Source of the DNA: JAEUHQ01 sp964538915
GTDB taxonomy: Bacteria > Planctomycetota > UBA1135 > UBA2386
Reading direction: 5' to 3'
Length of the DNA: 64,000 nucleotides
NCBI GenBank assembly: GCA_964538915.1
Contig: CAZIFB010000004.1
Location: 1-64,000 of the forward strand
Shown here: one piece after another, positions 34,624 through 43,175 of the stretch
Numbering within the stretch: position 1 is the first letter of the stretch
Layout of the letters: each line of letters begins with the position of its first letter
Notes under the pieces: model-generated
Told to the model about the DNA's origin: nothing
Seen by the model: only the letters and a program-made list of their open reading frames with translations
Database searches by the model: none
Made by a program: the position numbers and the translations under genes

Positions 34624-34947
34624 TCAGGACCAGACCGTGAAGACGCAGCGCCGCTCGACCTTGAACACTTGCCCGAACTCGACCAGAGCCTTGCCACCGT
34701 GGGCGAACACATGGTGCCGCGCCCGAACCGTGATGAGGTCGCCGTCAGCCACCACGTCCGCGAGCAACGAGTCCGGGTGCCGCACGGGAAGGGTCGGGAG
34801 CATCCTCAGGTCGATGACCTCGCCCGGCACGTAGGTGCGCGCGTCGGTCAGGTCCTGTTCGGCGTGGTGCACGCCCGCGTCACGGCACACGAGCAGTGGC
34901 TCGACGGCGCGCATGCGGAACAGTTCGAGAGTCACTTCGGCGAGCAT
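34624..34947 (-). CDS. Hypothetical small protein
   Basis: The product would be 107 residues from an ATG at 34945-34947. It has no membrane helix and no motif I know; VIDLRMLPTLPV and DLITVRARHHVFAHGGKALVEF have a beta-rich look. No good ribosome site is visible upstream. It is kept because the opposite strand offers nothing better, but it could be spurious. Confidence 0.42.
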   Translation of the reverse strand: MLAEVTLELFRMRAVEPLLVCRDAGVHHAEQDLTDARTYVPGEVIDLRMLPTLPVRHPDSLLADVVADGDLITVRARHHVFAHGGKALVEFGQVFKVERRCVFTVWS

Positions 34948-35069
34948 CAGAGGAGAAAGGTGGGAGCGGCCGGGCTGGGGAAAAGGGGAAGAAAAGGAGA
35001 GTCGAGCCCACTCTGGGGTCGCTGTGGACCACCGCTCCCGGGTGTGCCACGGCGCAGCTTACCGGCGTG

Positions 35070-35714
35070 TCACCCGTCCAGGTAGTCGGCTAGGGCGGCG
35101 CGATAGTGCTCGATCGTTCGACCTGAGAGTCCGGCGTCGACGAGGCGCAGGACGAAGTCCTGGACGAGTTGCTCGCGCCGAGCCGGCCACTCGTAGGAGC
35201 TGGCCCGGCGTGCCGCCGCGAGCGCCGAGCGGAATCGCGGCTCGGCCTGAAGCAGGTCGAGCGCGGCGTCGTGCCTGACCTCCTGAACGAACGCCGTGCG
35301 CAGCTCCGGCGACTCGGTCAAGTAGCTGTCGTCGAGCAGGCGCATGGCCTGAGCGATACCGAGGGGCGGGTCTGGAGGAGCCGCTGCGACAAGCATCGAG
35401 GCGAACCGCGTGGTGCCCAGCTCAGACTGGAGCCGCGAGACCTCGGCTTCCAGCTCGGCGATGCGGCTCGATTGCTTCGCGTCACCGTCGCTGGCAGTGC
35501 TCGCCGCCTCGCGAACCATGACGTCTCCGGACAGCGCCGGGGTCGCTGGGCGAACCATTTCTGCGTCCGACTCGCCCAGGCTCGAACCGCGGCGGTCGTG
35601 AGGCAGGACCAAGGCATCGCAACCGCAGTAGCGGCGGCCGAACGCCGCGCCGATCGAGCCCGAGAGGATCGACAGGCACACGGCGAATGCGACGAAGGAT
35701 GATGTGCTGCCCAC
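35070..35714 (-). CDS. Hypothetical protein with N-terminal membrane anchor and coiled coil
   Basis: The protein has 214 residues from a GTG at 35714. A hydrophobic start (SSFVAFAVCLSILSGSIGAAF) looks like a signal anchor. A short coiled coil follows (IAELEAEVSRLQSELG), then a helical C-terminal half with LRTAFVQEVRHDAALDLL. No family recognised. It is divergent from the HU-like gene. Confidence 0.6.
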   Translation of the reverse strand: MGSTSSFVAFAVCLSILSGSIGAAFGRRYCGCDALVLPHDRRGSSLGESDAEMVRPATPALSGDVMVREAASTASDGDAKQSSRIAELEAEVSRLQSELGTTRFASMLVAAAPPDPPLGIAQAMRLLDDSYLTESPELRTAFVQEVRHDAALDLLQAEPRFRSALAAARRASSYEWPARREQLVQDFVLRLVDAGLSGRTIEHYRAALADYLDG

Positions 35715-35865
35715 GTCGTGATTGTAGCAGGGGTGGCCCGCGCGCGCACTAACACAACACGCCCAGCAACTACCTACCCCTCCCTTCTCAAACGCGGGCT
35801 TGGCGATACAATTGACACGGCATTCGCATTACACACCAATGCATAGCGCGAGGACTCCCTCAGTG

Positions 35866-36309
35866 ATGGTCAGGATCCCATTTCTCAGCAAGAGCGCGGA
35901 CCGAGAGTCTCTGGCGCGTTGCCTGGATCTCGCGGCCGAGCGTAGCGGTGTTGGCGCTGACGCGGCTGTTCGGGTCATGTCGCTCTTTTTCGAGGCCGTC
36001 GCGGACGAGCTGACGAAGGGTAGGGTCGTCCGGGTCCCAGGGTTCGGCATCTTCGTGCCAGCGCCGATCCCCGAGCGCCACCGCCGTGCCTCCCGGAACC
36101 CGACCCCTCGCTGCAAGCCTTCCTTCAGCCCGAGCCGGGGGCTGCGCGCACAGGTCGCACTCGGAGCGGGGCCGAACCCCGAGAACGTCCGCATCCTGAA
36201 GCGGCACCGCAGCAACCACGCGAACTCGACCGGCACGAGGCGCGTCTTCTCCGCCATGCAGGCACTACGGCAGCAAGTTGCGTCCCAGCTCGGCCGGACG
36301 GGCGCGTAG
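35866..36309 (+). CDS. HU/IHF-like DNA-bending protein
   Basis: The product is 147 residues from the ATG at 35866, with GAGGA ten bases upstream; earlier starts have no ribosome site. The middle (VMSLFFEAVADELTKGRVVR followed by VPGFGIFVPAPIPE) fits the helix-turn and GFG-x-F signature of HU/IHF proteins, and SRNPTPRCKPSFSP fits the NP-x-T...F arm region. The C-terminal 40 residues are an added basic tail. A TTGACA element (35813-35818) lies upstream and may be part of a promoter. It probably organises island DNA or assists recombination. Confidence 0.75.
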   Translation: MVRIPFLSKSADRESLARCLDLAAERSGVGADAAVRVMSLFFEAVADELTKGRVVRVPGFGIFVPAPIPERHRRASRNPTPRCKPSFSPSRGLRAQVALGAGPNPENVRILKRHRSNHANSTGTRRVFSAMQALRQQVASQLGRTGA

Positions 36310-36331
36310 GGCCAGGACGACCCGCACCACG

Positions 36332-36940
36332 ATGCAAAGTCCCGGCATGACCGCACGGACGACCACGAGGGTCCGGCTTGGTGAGCCGAGCGACATCGTG
36401 ACGACCGTGCCCTATGGGGTGGACGGGACGCCGAGCCGCCGCTGGATCGACTTGCGCGAGAACCCGGACCAGATCGACCTGATCGACGAGCTGCGAGGCC
36501 GGCCCGCCCTTCGCGAACAGGTCGAGCTACTGAACGCACCGGAAAGCCCGTTCATCACGATCGCGTGCGCGGCAGCGACCAACCGACTGTTCCAGGCAGG
36601 CGGACCGCCCGCGTGGAGAACCTCGTCGAGCCTGCAACTCGTGTTCTCCGATCCTGCACGCTGTGACCTCGACAACTACGCCCCGCTAGCACGCGCGCTC
36701 CTCGACGGGCTCGGAGGCGACCAGAACGCTGCCCGCTGGAGCAGGCTGGTTGAGCTACGGCCAGATCCGATCGATTTCCAGGCGGTGGGGCGACGTGCTT
36801 GGAGCTTGACCATCCAGTCGGCTGCCTACGGCCTCGACGGCGCTAGCGCGGTTCACGAGTGGAACCTGTGCATCTTGGCCCAGACCACCGTGTTCAGGTC
36901 CTGGAGCCGGCTCCATTACCTCGGGGACATGCAGAGCTGA
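36332..36940 (+). CDS. Hypothetical protein, possibly RusA-like
   Basis: The product is 202 residues from the ATG at 36332, 22 bases after the HU-like gene. The core has ESPFITIACAAATNRLFQAG and LVFSDPARCDLDNYAPLARALLDGL. An acidic D-x-D-N followed by a helix with LLDGL resembles the active-site region of RusA-type Holliday-junction resolvases, but the rest does not clearly fit and the match is weak. It may be cotranscribed with the HU-like gene. Confidence 0.5.
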   Translation: MQSPGMTARTTTRVRLGEPSDIVTTVPYGVDGTPSRRWIDLRENPDQIDLIDELRGRPALREQVELLNAPESPFITIACAAATNRLFQAGGPPAWRTSSSLQLVFSDPARCDLDNYAPLARALLDGLGGDQNAARWSRLVELRPDPIDFQAVGRRAWSLTIQSAAYGLDGASAVHEWNLCILAQTTVFRSWSRLHYLGDMQS

Positions 36941-37123
36941 TAACGTGTCACCGCGCACGCGAGCAGTATCCGCCACGCCTCCGCTGAATGCGTGCAAGCG
37001 AGACAGCGAACCGCATGCCACCCCAGCGCGCTACTTGGCCTTGCAAAGCGCGCGCGAGGTACATCAAGCTGCAGAGCACGCCAACAACGCCAACAGCTCG
37101 TCTCTCCCCTTCAGCTTGCGACA

Positions 37124-37158
37124 AAAAACGCGAAGCGTTTTTGCGTGCTTTAGCACGC
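37124..37158. terminator. Tandem hairpins between convergent genes
   Basis: Two perfect stems back to back: AAAAACGC-GAA-GCGTTTTT (37124-37142) and GCGTGC-TTTA-GCACGC (37143-37158). The first is flanked by A and T runs on both sides, so it can work as a terminator in both directions. It lies between the convergent genes ending at 36940 and 37392. Confidence 0.5.
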
Positions 37159-37161
37159 TTA

Positions 37162-37195
37162 GTACCCGGTACCCAGTACAGCTAGGTACAGGTAC
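37162..37195. promoter_or_regulatory. Array of five GTAC tetramers
   Basis: GTAC occurs at 37162, 37169, 37176, 37186 and 37192, spaced by 7, 7, 10 and 6 bases, in an otherwise GC-rich island. Each is a palindrome. It may be a protein-binding array; the function is unknown. Confidence 0.4.
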
Positions 37196-37299
37196 TAGTA
37201 GCTTCCTCTTGTTTCCTCGCCGGGCATGCAGAACGCCGCGCTCGGCACGCAAACGCAGGTTTAGGTTCCTCCTGCGGCCTTCCCGGGTCATCGCGCCGC

Positions 37300-37404
37300 T
37301 GTCTACTCTGTGCGCATTGTCCTGTTCACTTTGTGCCTGACGGCAACATTCACGCCTCATCAGTGAGCACGGCTCGCCAGCGCACGTCTGTCTACTCTGT
37401 GCGC
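37300..37404 (+). repeat. Iteron-like direct repeats
   Basis: TGTCTACTCTGTGCGC is found perfectly at 37300-37315 and 37389-37404, with a degenerate copy (11 of 16 identical) TGTTCACTTTGTGCCT at 37323-37338. The last copy overlaps the stop codon of the putative initiator gene. Repeats of this kind next to a DNA-binding protein gene resemble plasmid iterons. Confidence 0.5.
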
Positions 37405-38285
37405 GCAGGATGTGTCACACCATTCGGCATCCGCGCCTTCCGAGTTGGCGGCATGACCAACCCCACCCTTCGGAGCATCTGGGATCCGACGTAGCGCCGG
37501 CGCAACAGTCGCTCACCCTTTGGGCCCCGAGCCGATTCGAGGATTCGCAGGTGCTTCTTCACAGACCCTACAGGCATGGAGAGTCGGGCGGCCATCTCGG
37601 CGATCGAAAGTCCACACCACTTCTTTCTGCTTGGTTCCTGCGTGACCCCGTTCCCATGAATCAGCGCGATCAAGAGCTTCAGCGCGGGCCCGAAGCGAAG
37701 ATTCCGCCGCTTGTCACCATCCTGGTAGCGCCATCCCACGAGTCTTGATCGCGACCACGACGGGGACAGGAGCTTTCCTTTCGAATGATGCTTCCATCCA
37801 TCGGCCGTGATTCCACCCAAGACGACGAGCCCCCCGTCCTTCATGACCGCACGGCCCCTGGCGACAATTTCCTTGCACGCGCGCCGAACCACTCGGCGGT
37901 CGAGACCCGTTTCAAGCACCAGTGCGCTGACGGAAGCTGGCACCCGCCCGAACACCTTCTTCGCGTAGAGCAGCTTGATCGCTCGCTTCACAGCCTTCCG
38001 ATCCCCACTGGGCTCCCGAATGCCGAACGCCCGGCAGAGTTCGTCAAGGAGACGGGGATTGTCCTTGAGGGTCGCACGAACCAGCGACTCTGCAACCGGC
38101 CTGCCGTCCATTCGCATGAAGTTGAAGCGCGTAGCCGCCAGTCGCACGAGCGTTGCCTCAGGACTATCGTCTCGAAACCTCACACCAAGGAGGTCGTCGA
38201 ACACGGTCAGCACTTTGGATTCCTGCGCAGACTCAGCCTGGACCGGCAGCTTCCGAATGGAGCCTACGTTCGGGACAACGCTCAC
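37392..38285 (-). CDS. Putative replication-initiator-like or winged-helix DNA-binding protein
   Basis: The product is 297 residues from a GTG. It is basic overall. A helical region with KRAIKLLYAKKVFGRVPASV and VLETGLDRRVVRRACKEIV looks like a helix-turn-helix. A second one, LSIAEMAARLSMPVGSVKKHLRIL, is a clear winged-helix recognition motif. The layout of two winged helices recalls plasmid Rep proteins, and iteron-like repeats lie at its 3' side, but I cannot match it to a named Rep family. A transcription regulator is the alternative. Confidence 0.55.
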   Translation of the reverse strand: MSVVPNVGSIRKLPVQAESAQESKVLTVFDDLLGVRFRDDSPEATLVRLAATRFNFMRMDGRPVAESLVRATLKDNPRLLDELCRAFGIREPSGDRKAVKRAIKLLYAKKVFGRVPASVSALVLETGLDRRVVRRACKEIVARGRAVMKDGGLVVLGGITADGWKHHSKGKLLSPSWSRSRLVGWRYQDGDKRRNLRFGPALKLLIALIHGNGVTQEPSRKKWCGLSIAEMAARLSMPVGSVKKHLRILESARGPKGERLLRRRYVGSQMLRRVGLVMPPTRKARMPNGVTHPARTE

Positions 38286-38528
38286 GGCTAAATCGCACGC
38301 CGCGAAGCCACGATCATGGCGTGGTGGCGGCGTGCCGCGTTTGCGGAGTCGGACTCGCGTTGGGCTGTCTCGCGAAGCTCAGGTACGAGATCGCGGCGAA
38401 AAGGTCGTCGTGGGCGAGCGCCAACTGGGCGAAGTAACCAAGACTCCGAAGATCCAGGACTCCCTGCTGGTCGTTCGGTGACGCTGAGTCAACGCAAGTC
38501 GTCGTGCCTCGTCTCCCCAACACGCTGC

Positions 38529-39143
38529 TCACGAGAACAAGCCTCTCCGGCCCCTCGGCCGAACGAGGTCTCGCCTGTCTGGGAATGCCGGATCGACCTT
38601 CCGAGTCCACGTCAGGATCTGATCGGACGTCAAATCCTCGAACGCGAGGATGTCGAAGATCCAGATGACCTCACCGGAGTCGAGGCATCCGACCACCGTG
38701 CTGTGCAGGTCGCTGCGCCGGATCTCCCAGTTCAGATGCGGCATGTAGATGGACGCGACGACGAGCGCCCACCGGGCCAGGAAGTGACCGGCACTCCGCA
38801 CTTGAAACCAGCCGACTGAATCAGGAGCCACCATCCGGCGATATAGCCAACCGTCCCCGTCGCTGTAGCCGATCGGAGGACGCTTCTTCGAGTAGCGGAA
38901 CAGCTTACTCGTGTCCTCCCCTCGCTTCGCATGCTTCAGGATGTAGGTTTGCTTGCGGGCACTCATGTAGTCCCGAAGACATCGATGGAGCAGGTTCCTG
39001 ATCTTTGGCGTCTGGACGATGGGCCGGATCTTGGGCCAGCACCTTCGCAGGTCGAGGACCTTCGTGCGGGCGGATGGGAAGGGGAGCGGCGGGTCAATCT
39101 TGCTGGCCGGACCCTGCCTGTTCGATGCGATGTTGCTGTTCAT
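38529..39143 (-). CDS. Hypothetical protein coupled to the DUF1580-like gene
   Basis: The product is 204 residues. It has a basic N-terminal half and a mixed C-terminal half with WALVVASIYMPHLNWEIRR and VIWIFDILAFEDLTSDQIL. No known motif and no clear membrane helix. Its ATG overlaps the stop of the DUF1580-like gene by four bases, so they are translationally coupled. Confidence 0.6.
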   Translation of the reverse strand: MNSNIASNRQGPASKIDPPLPFPSARTKVLDLRRCWPKIRPIVQTPKIRNLLHRCLRDYMSARKQTYILKHAKRGEDTSKLFRYSKKRPPIGYSDGDGWLYRRMVAPDSVGWFQVRSAGHFLARWALVVASIYMPHLNWEIRRSDLHSTVVGCLDSGEVIWIFDILAFEDLTSDQILTWTRKVDPAFPDRRDLVRPRGRRGLFS

Positions 39144-39439
39144 GCCAACCCCCGCCGCTTGAGGTCTTGTGCCAACTCTTCACGTGCGCCTGCACCACCG
39201 CCTACCGTGAGGCGCGCGAAGAACCGGTTCACCTCCTCCCTAGTCGTAGCCATCTGGCCACCCGCCATGAACGTCCGAAGTCGAACACCACGAAGCCCAG
39301 ACTCGGCCCAACGATAGACCGAAGCGACGTGGACACGCCGACCCTTGCGACGGCAGGGAAGAATCGTCGGGAGGCACGAAAGGAAGACTGCCTGCTCTTC
39401 CTCCCACCACGGTGAACTGTCGGGAGTGCGAATTGCCAT
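39140..39439 (-). CDS. DUF1580-like excisionase-type DNA-binding protein
   Basis: The protein has 99 residues from the ATG at 39437-39439. It contains PCRRKGRRVHVASVYRWAES and GLRGVRLRTFMAGGQMATTR, then EEVNRFFARL: the MerR/excisionase-like helix-turn-helix and beta-hairpin of DUF1580 proteins, a small family seen mostly in planctomycete genomes. Its position in a mobile element near the integrase suggests an excisionase or recombination directionality factor. Confidence 0.72.
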   Translation of the reverse strand: MAIRTPDSSPWWEEEQAVFLSCLPTILPCRRKGRRVHVASVYRWAESGLRGVRLRTFMAGGQMATTREEVNRFFARLTVGGGAGAREELAQDLKRRGLA

Positions 39440-39509
39440 GACTCCGCAATAGCGCACGCGATGTCATGCGACGATCAGCATGCGCCCAGAACCGTCTAAC
39501 ATAGATTGG

Positions 39510-40286
39510 TTAGACGTCGCCATCGAAGGCCAGGAACTCGCTGCCAAGGCCCGAAAGCTGCCATAGCACCGACCCCTTGTGCTCGCCGCACGCTGAAATT
39601 AGGTGCAGCTTCTTCGGCACAGTCAGTGCGTTGTAAACCGCTTGAACTGATCCATCGACCGTCGCGTCTTCGCTGCGCAGCGCAAGCTTCTTGTGGGTGC
39701 AAGGTCCGTGCTCTCGCATCTTGTTCAACAGGATCCTTGTTCTCGGCCGCATCTGCCTTGCCTGCGGCCAGATGGTTGCCAGGGCCACGGACATGTAGAC
39801 TGCTCCGTCCGGTGACTTGATCGGCCCAACATCTGGGGGCAACTTCGCGAGCCTCGCTTCGATGGAGCACAGAACCTCGCAGAAGTCTTCGGTCAACGCT
39901 TGGATCTCGACGCCGTCCGTCCATCCGTCCCCGATCAACAACAGCAGGTAGCCGACGAGTGGCTGCTTGCGCTCTCGACGCAAGACTGCCCATGGCCACT
40001 TCAGCTCACGGCCGCCCTCGGCAATCTCCTCGGAGTGGAGGCCGATGATGTCCTGGTGTTCATCCCACTCGCGCTGCGTCAGTAGCATGCGCTGAAGGAA
40101 TGCCAGCTCGTCGAGGTTTTCGGCGACAAGCTGAAACAACGGTGCCAGAACCGACTCGACCGCTCGATAGGCATCGGGAGACCGCACTTCCAAAGCGCGA
40201 GACAGACTGAGCGCGTCCACCTTCTTTAGCTCGCGCCAGATTGACTCGACCAGCTTCTTGGCGTGCGTTTGCGAGAGCGGGATCAT
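39510..40286 (-). CDS. Unknown protein translationally coupled to the integrase
   Basis: The protein has 258 residues from the ATG at 40284-40286, which overlaps the integrase stop by four bases (ATGA). The N-terminal half is helical and acidic (LVAENLDELAFLQRMLL, then HSEEIAEGGRELKW). The C-terminal half has RTRILLNKMREHGPCTHKKLA and AVYNALTVPKKLHLISACG, which looks like a winged-helix. No family recognised. The coupling suggests an accessory role in integration or excision. Confidence 0.68.
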   Translation of the reverse strand: MIPLSQTHAKKLVESIWRELKKVDALSLSRALEVRSPDAYRAVESVLAPLFQLVAENLDELAFLQRMLLTQREWDEHQDIIGLHSEEIAEGGRELKWPWAVLRRERKQPLVGYLLLLIGDGWTDGVEIQALTEDFCEVLCSIEARLAKLPPDVGPIKSPDGAVYMSVALATIWPQARQMRPRTRILLNKMREHGPCTHKKLALRSEDATVDGSVQAVYNALTVPKKLHLISACGEHKGSVLWQLSGLGSEFLAFDGDV

Positions 40287-41419
40287 GTTCCTGCGGCATC
40301 GGCAACTCCGGTTCGCAAGCTCAAGAGGCGAGGAGCCTCCTTCGCGGCCTTGGGATCGTTGTGCACGTAGGTGTCCGTCATCGACCTGCTCTTGTGGTTG
40401 CCGACCGCGCTTGCCGCCGCCGAACCGCCCTGGGGATGGTTCGCGATCAGCGTTATCGCCAAGTGCCGGATCTGGTGCGCCGTGAACTCTGGCACGCCAG
40501 CCGCCTTGGCTGCTGCCCGGATCTTCCGCGTGTAGGTCTTGGTGTCGAAGCGCGCACGCCGCTTCGTGCGGAACACGAACTCGCCTTTCTGCAGCCGGAT
40601 GTAGCGACGGAGGATCTCCTTCGCCTCGTCCTGGATCCAGTAGACCGTTTCGACACCGTGGTGGACGGTCTTGGCTTCCGCTGCGAGGTAGCGCCACGGC
40701 TCTGCGGAGTCGTTGATCGCGAGATCTTCCCATCGCATCCCGCAGACTTCCCCGGGCCGGCACCCAAGTAGGAACTGCAGGCGCACCATGTCGGCGAAGT
40801 GGGGTTGCAGTTTCTTGATCGCCTTGGTCAGGTCGTCCCATGGGACTGGCTGACGTCGCTTCTTCCCGGTGACACGAAGCGAACGAACGGCGCGGATGAC
40901 CGCTGCGTTCGTCTCAGGCATGTGGCCGCGCTCCGCCGCCCAGGCGACGAACTGCTTGATGAGCCCGACCTTGCGATTCACGCCTTGCGCACTGAGCTTC
41001 GGCTTCGCCGCCAGCTTGTCCCGGTGCGCCACGAGAGTGGCCGACGTGAACTCGTCGGCGGCGAGGTCACCGGCAAAGCGGTTCAGCTCCCGAAGCGCGA
41101 CGCGGATCAGGCCGCGCTGCGTCGTCGCCTTGCCGCCCTTCGAATAGGCCCGCGTCTCATCCATCCACTTGTCGTAGAGGAGCACGACTTCGGCCACCGA
41201 CCTCTTCGCCTCGACGACGGTGCGAGGCTGCGCCTCGCGAACCGGCTGGCCGGCCTGCCATCGCTGGACGACCTCCGCGTAGCGGGCGTGGGCCTCGGGG
41301 GTGCCGAACTTCCCGAGGTAGACGGTGTCGCCATCGAGAACGACACGGGCCTGTCCGCTGGCGTGGCGGAGCATTCCGGGCGGCGCGCTGCGGCGACGCT
41401 TCTTGCTGAACTGCGGCAT
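40283..41419 (-). CDS. int: Tyrosine-type site-specific integrase of the island
   Basis: The protein has 378 residues. An N-terminal arm-binding region and SAM-like core-binding domain (about 70-175) are followed by the catalytic domain with Arg221 (GCRPGEVCGMRW), HQIR (315-318), NH (341-342) and Tyr351 (YVHND), the full tyrosine recombinase set. The gene ends in a four-base overlap with the next leftward gene and starts 108 bases from the 3' end of tRNA-Pro, the usual layout for an island integrated in a tRNA gene. Confidence 0.93.
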   Translation of the reverse strand: MPQFSKKRRRSAPPGMLRHASGQARVVLDGDTVYLGKFGTPEAHARYAEVVQRWQAGQPVREAQPRTVVEAKRSVAEVVLLYDKWMDETRAYSKGGKATTQRGLIRVALRELNRFAGDLAADEFTSATLVAHRDKLAAKPKLSAQGVNRKVGLIKQFVAWAAERGHMPETNAAVIRAVRSLRVTGKKRRQPVPWDDLTKAIKKLQPHFADMVRLQFLLGCRPGEVCGMRWEDLAINDSAEPWRYLAAEAKTVHHGVETVYWIQDEAKEILRRYIRLQKGEFVFRTKRRARFDTKTYTRKIRAAAKAAGVPEFTAHQIRHLAITLIANHPQGGSAAASAVGNHKSRSMTDTYVHNDPKAAKEAPRLLSLRTGVADAAGT

Positions 41420-41527
41420 GGAACGACCTTCACTTGGCAGTCGACTACCAAGTTTGGGGACTCACGCGCCGCACCGTCCGAAGGACGGGTGTGCCCGATG
41501 TCGGGCACTCAGCAGAGGTTAAGAAAA

Positions 41528-41604
41528 TGGTCGGAGCGAGAAGATTTGAACTTCCGACCCCCTGCACCCCATGCAGGTGCGCTACCAGGCTGCGCTACGC
41601 TCCG
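41528..41604 (-). tRNA. tRNA-Pro(GGG), likely island attachment site
   Basis: The minus strand folds as a full cloverleaf: acceptor CGGAGCG/CGCTCCG, D arm GCGC...GCGC, anticodon stem CCTGC/GCAGG around the loop ATGGGGT (anticodon GGG), T arm with TTCAAAT, discriminator A and encoded CCA (41528-41530). Its 3' end faces the integrase. The 3' half is the probable attB core; I did not find a second copy to the left in this window. Confidence 0.93.
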
Positions 41605-41735
41605 ACCCGGGAAACCGGCGTTTTCGAGCCTTGCGGCTCGGGGGGAGCGAAGGATGCTAGCGGCGGCCCGCGCTCGCACAAGCACCCGCACGGATCCGCG
41701 GCAGGCCGCCGCCGCCACGGCATGATCCGCGGTCG

Positions 41736-43091
41736 ATGCCGCACGACACCGCACCCGCCGCCGACCGACCCCGCACTCGCACCGGCACCCGCGCTTTCGC
41801 CACGGCCATCGCGGCGCTCTTCGCCGCGTTCGCCCTGCAGCCCGCCGTGCGTGCACAGTCGACGCAGACGTTGATGGCGTTCACGGGCTACTCGCACCCC
41901 GACCCGCTCGCCGTCGAACGCGCGCCCGACGGCACGGTCGCGTCGTGCCGCGGCAGCCTCGTCTTCTACGTCCGCATCGCGACGCCGGGCGAACTGCACG
42001 TCGCCCTCGAACGCACGGCCGGAGCACCCGCGACCACGCTGCGCGTCCGCGTGAGCGCACACCCGGGTCCCGACAGCGACGCACACACGGTCGCGGCGCC
42101 TGCGCACTCGACGGACGCACCGCGCACCGACCTCGGCACGTTCGCCATCGACGCACCGGGCTATCGCCGCATCTCGCTGGCCACCGACGACGGCTCGGCG
42201 CTCACCAACCTGCACTCGCTGGTTCTCACGGGTCCGGCTGCCACGAACGTGCAGGCAAGCACGCGCGAGCGGCGCAACGCGGCATCGGTGCACCTCGGCT
42301 ACCCGGTCGACGCGGCGCACGAAGGCGACGTCGAGTGGTTCTACTGCGAGGCCACGCCGCGCACCGATCCCGTGTGGACCTTCTACATGGCGACGGGCTG
42401 GCAGCGCGGCTACTTCGGCATACAGGTCAACTCGGCGACCGAGCGGCGGCTCATCTTCAGCGTGTGGGACGCCGGCAACGAACGGAAGGACCGCGCGCGC
42501 GTCGGCGCCGCGGACCGCGTGCAGCTCGTCGCGAAGGGCGACGGCGTGGTGGCCGAGGACTTCGGCAACGAAGGCACGGGCGCTCACAGCCATCTCGTGC
42601 ACGACTGGAAGCTCGGATCCACGTTCCGCTTCCTGCTGCACGCCGCGCGCTCTGGCGACGACACGACGTACACGAGCTGGTTCTGGTTCGCCGAGAAGAA
42701 GCAGTGGGGCATGGTCGCGAGCTTCCGCGCGCCGAAGGACACGGCCGGCCTGCGCGGGCTGCATTCGTTCAACGAGAACTTCGAGGGAGCCAACGGCGAC
42801 CTGAAGCGCGAGTGCGACTTCGGCAACGCCTGGGTCCGCACGCGCAGCGGCGAATGGCTGCCGCTGCTCGCCGCGACGTTCACCCACGACGCGCACGGCG
42901 GCCGGCTGCGGTTCGATCGCCACGCGATCGTCCGTGACGGTCGCTTCTGCCTGCAGAACGGCGGCTTCGAAGTGCCGCCCGACGGCGCCGTCGCGCGAGC
43001 TCGCGAGACGCTCCGGGTCGAACGCCCGGCCGGGGATCACCCCGTCGACGGCGAGCTGCCGACGCCGCCGCAGGCGAACGAAACTCGCTGA
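41736..43091 (+). CDS. Secreted DUF5077/DUF3472 domain protein
   Basis: The protein has 451 residues with an N-terminal signal (AIAALFAAFALQPAVRAQ). A DUF5077-like beta domain (about 45-170) leads into DUF3472 (about 190-400), recognised from VEWFYCEATP, GYFGIQVNS, HDWKLGSTFRFLL, YTSWFWFAE and SFNENFEGANG. DUF3472 proteins are secreted and often sit with carbohydrate-active enzymes in planctomycetes and Bacteroidetes; a glycan-related role is inferred only. This is the first gene right of the tRNA. Confidence 0.85.
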   Translation: MPHDTAPAADRPRTRTGTRAFATAIAALFAAFALQPAVRAQSTQTLMAFTGYSHPDPLAVERAPDGTVASCRGSLVFYVRIATPGELHVALERTAGAPATTLRVRVSAHPGPDSDAHTVAAPAHSTDAPRTDLGTFAIDAPGYRRISLATDDGSALTNLHSLVLTGPAATNVQASTRERRNAASVHLGYPVDAAHEGDVEWFYCEATPRTDPVWTFYMATGWQRGYFGIQVNSATERRLIFSVWDAGNERKDRARVGAADRVQLVAKGDGVVAEDFGNEGTGAHSHLVHDWKLGSTFRFLLHAARSGDDTTYTSWFWFAEKKQWGMVASFRAPKDTAGLRGLHSFNENFEGANGDLKRECDFGNAWVRTRSGEWLPLLAATFTHDAHGGRLRFDRHAIVRDGRFCLQNGGFEVPPDGAVARARETLRVERPAGDHPVDGELPTPPQANETR

Positions 43092-43175
43092 GTCTCTCGA
43101 CTCCGCGGCGATCCCGGCGACGATCGCGCACCCACCGTCCGCCTCTTCGCATCGATTCTCGAAGGACCCCCCGCA

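Larger units (their letters stand above)
36941..37391. other. Non-coding region with hairpins and repeats
   Basis: About 450 bases without a credible gene. It is locally richer in A and T than its surroundings and carries the tandem hairpins, the GTAC array and the iteron-like repeats listed separately. It may be a replication, transfer or regulatory locus of the integrated element. Confidence 0.5.

Noticed and set aside
36332..36940. Confident RusA resolvase call
   Set aside because: Only the DLDNY...LLDGL segment fits; other conserved acidic residues could not be placed.
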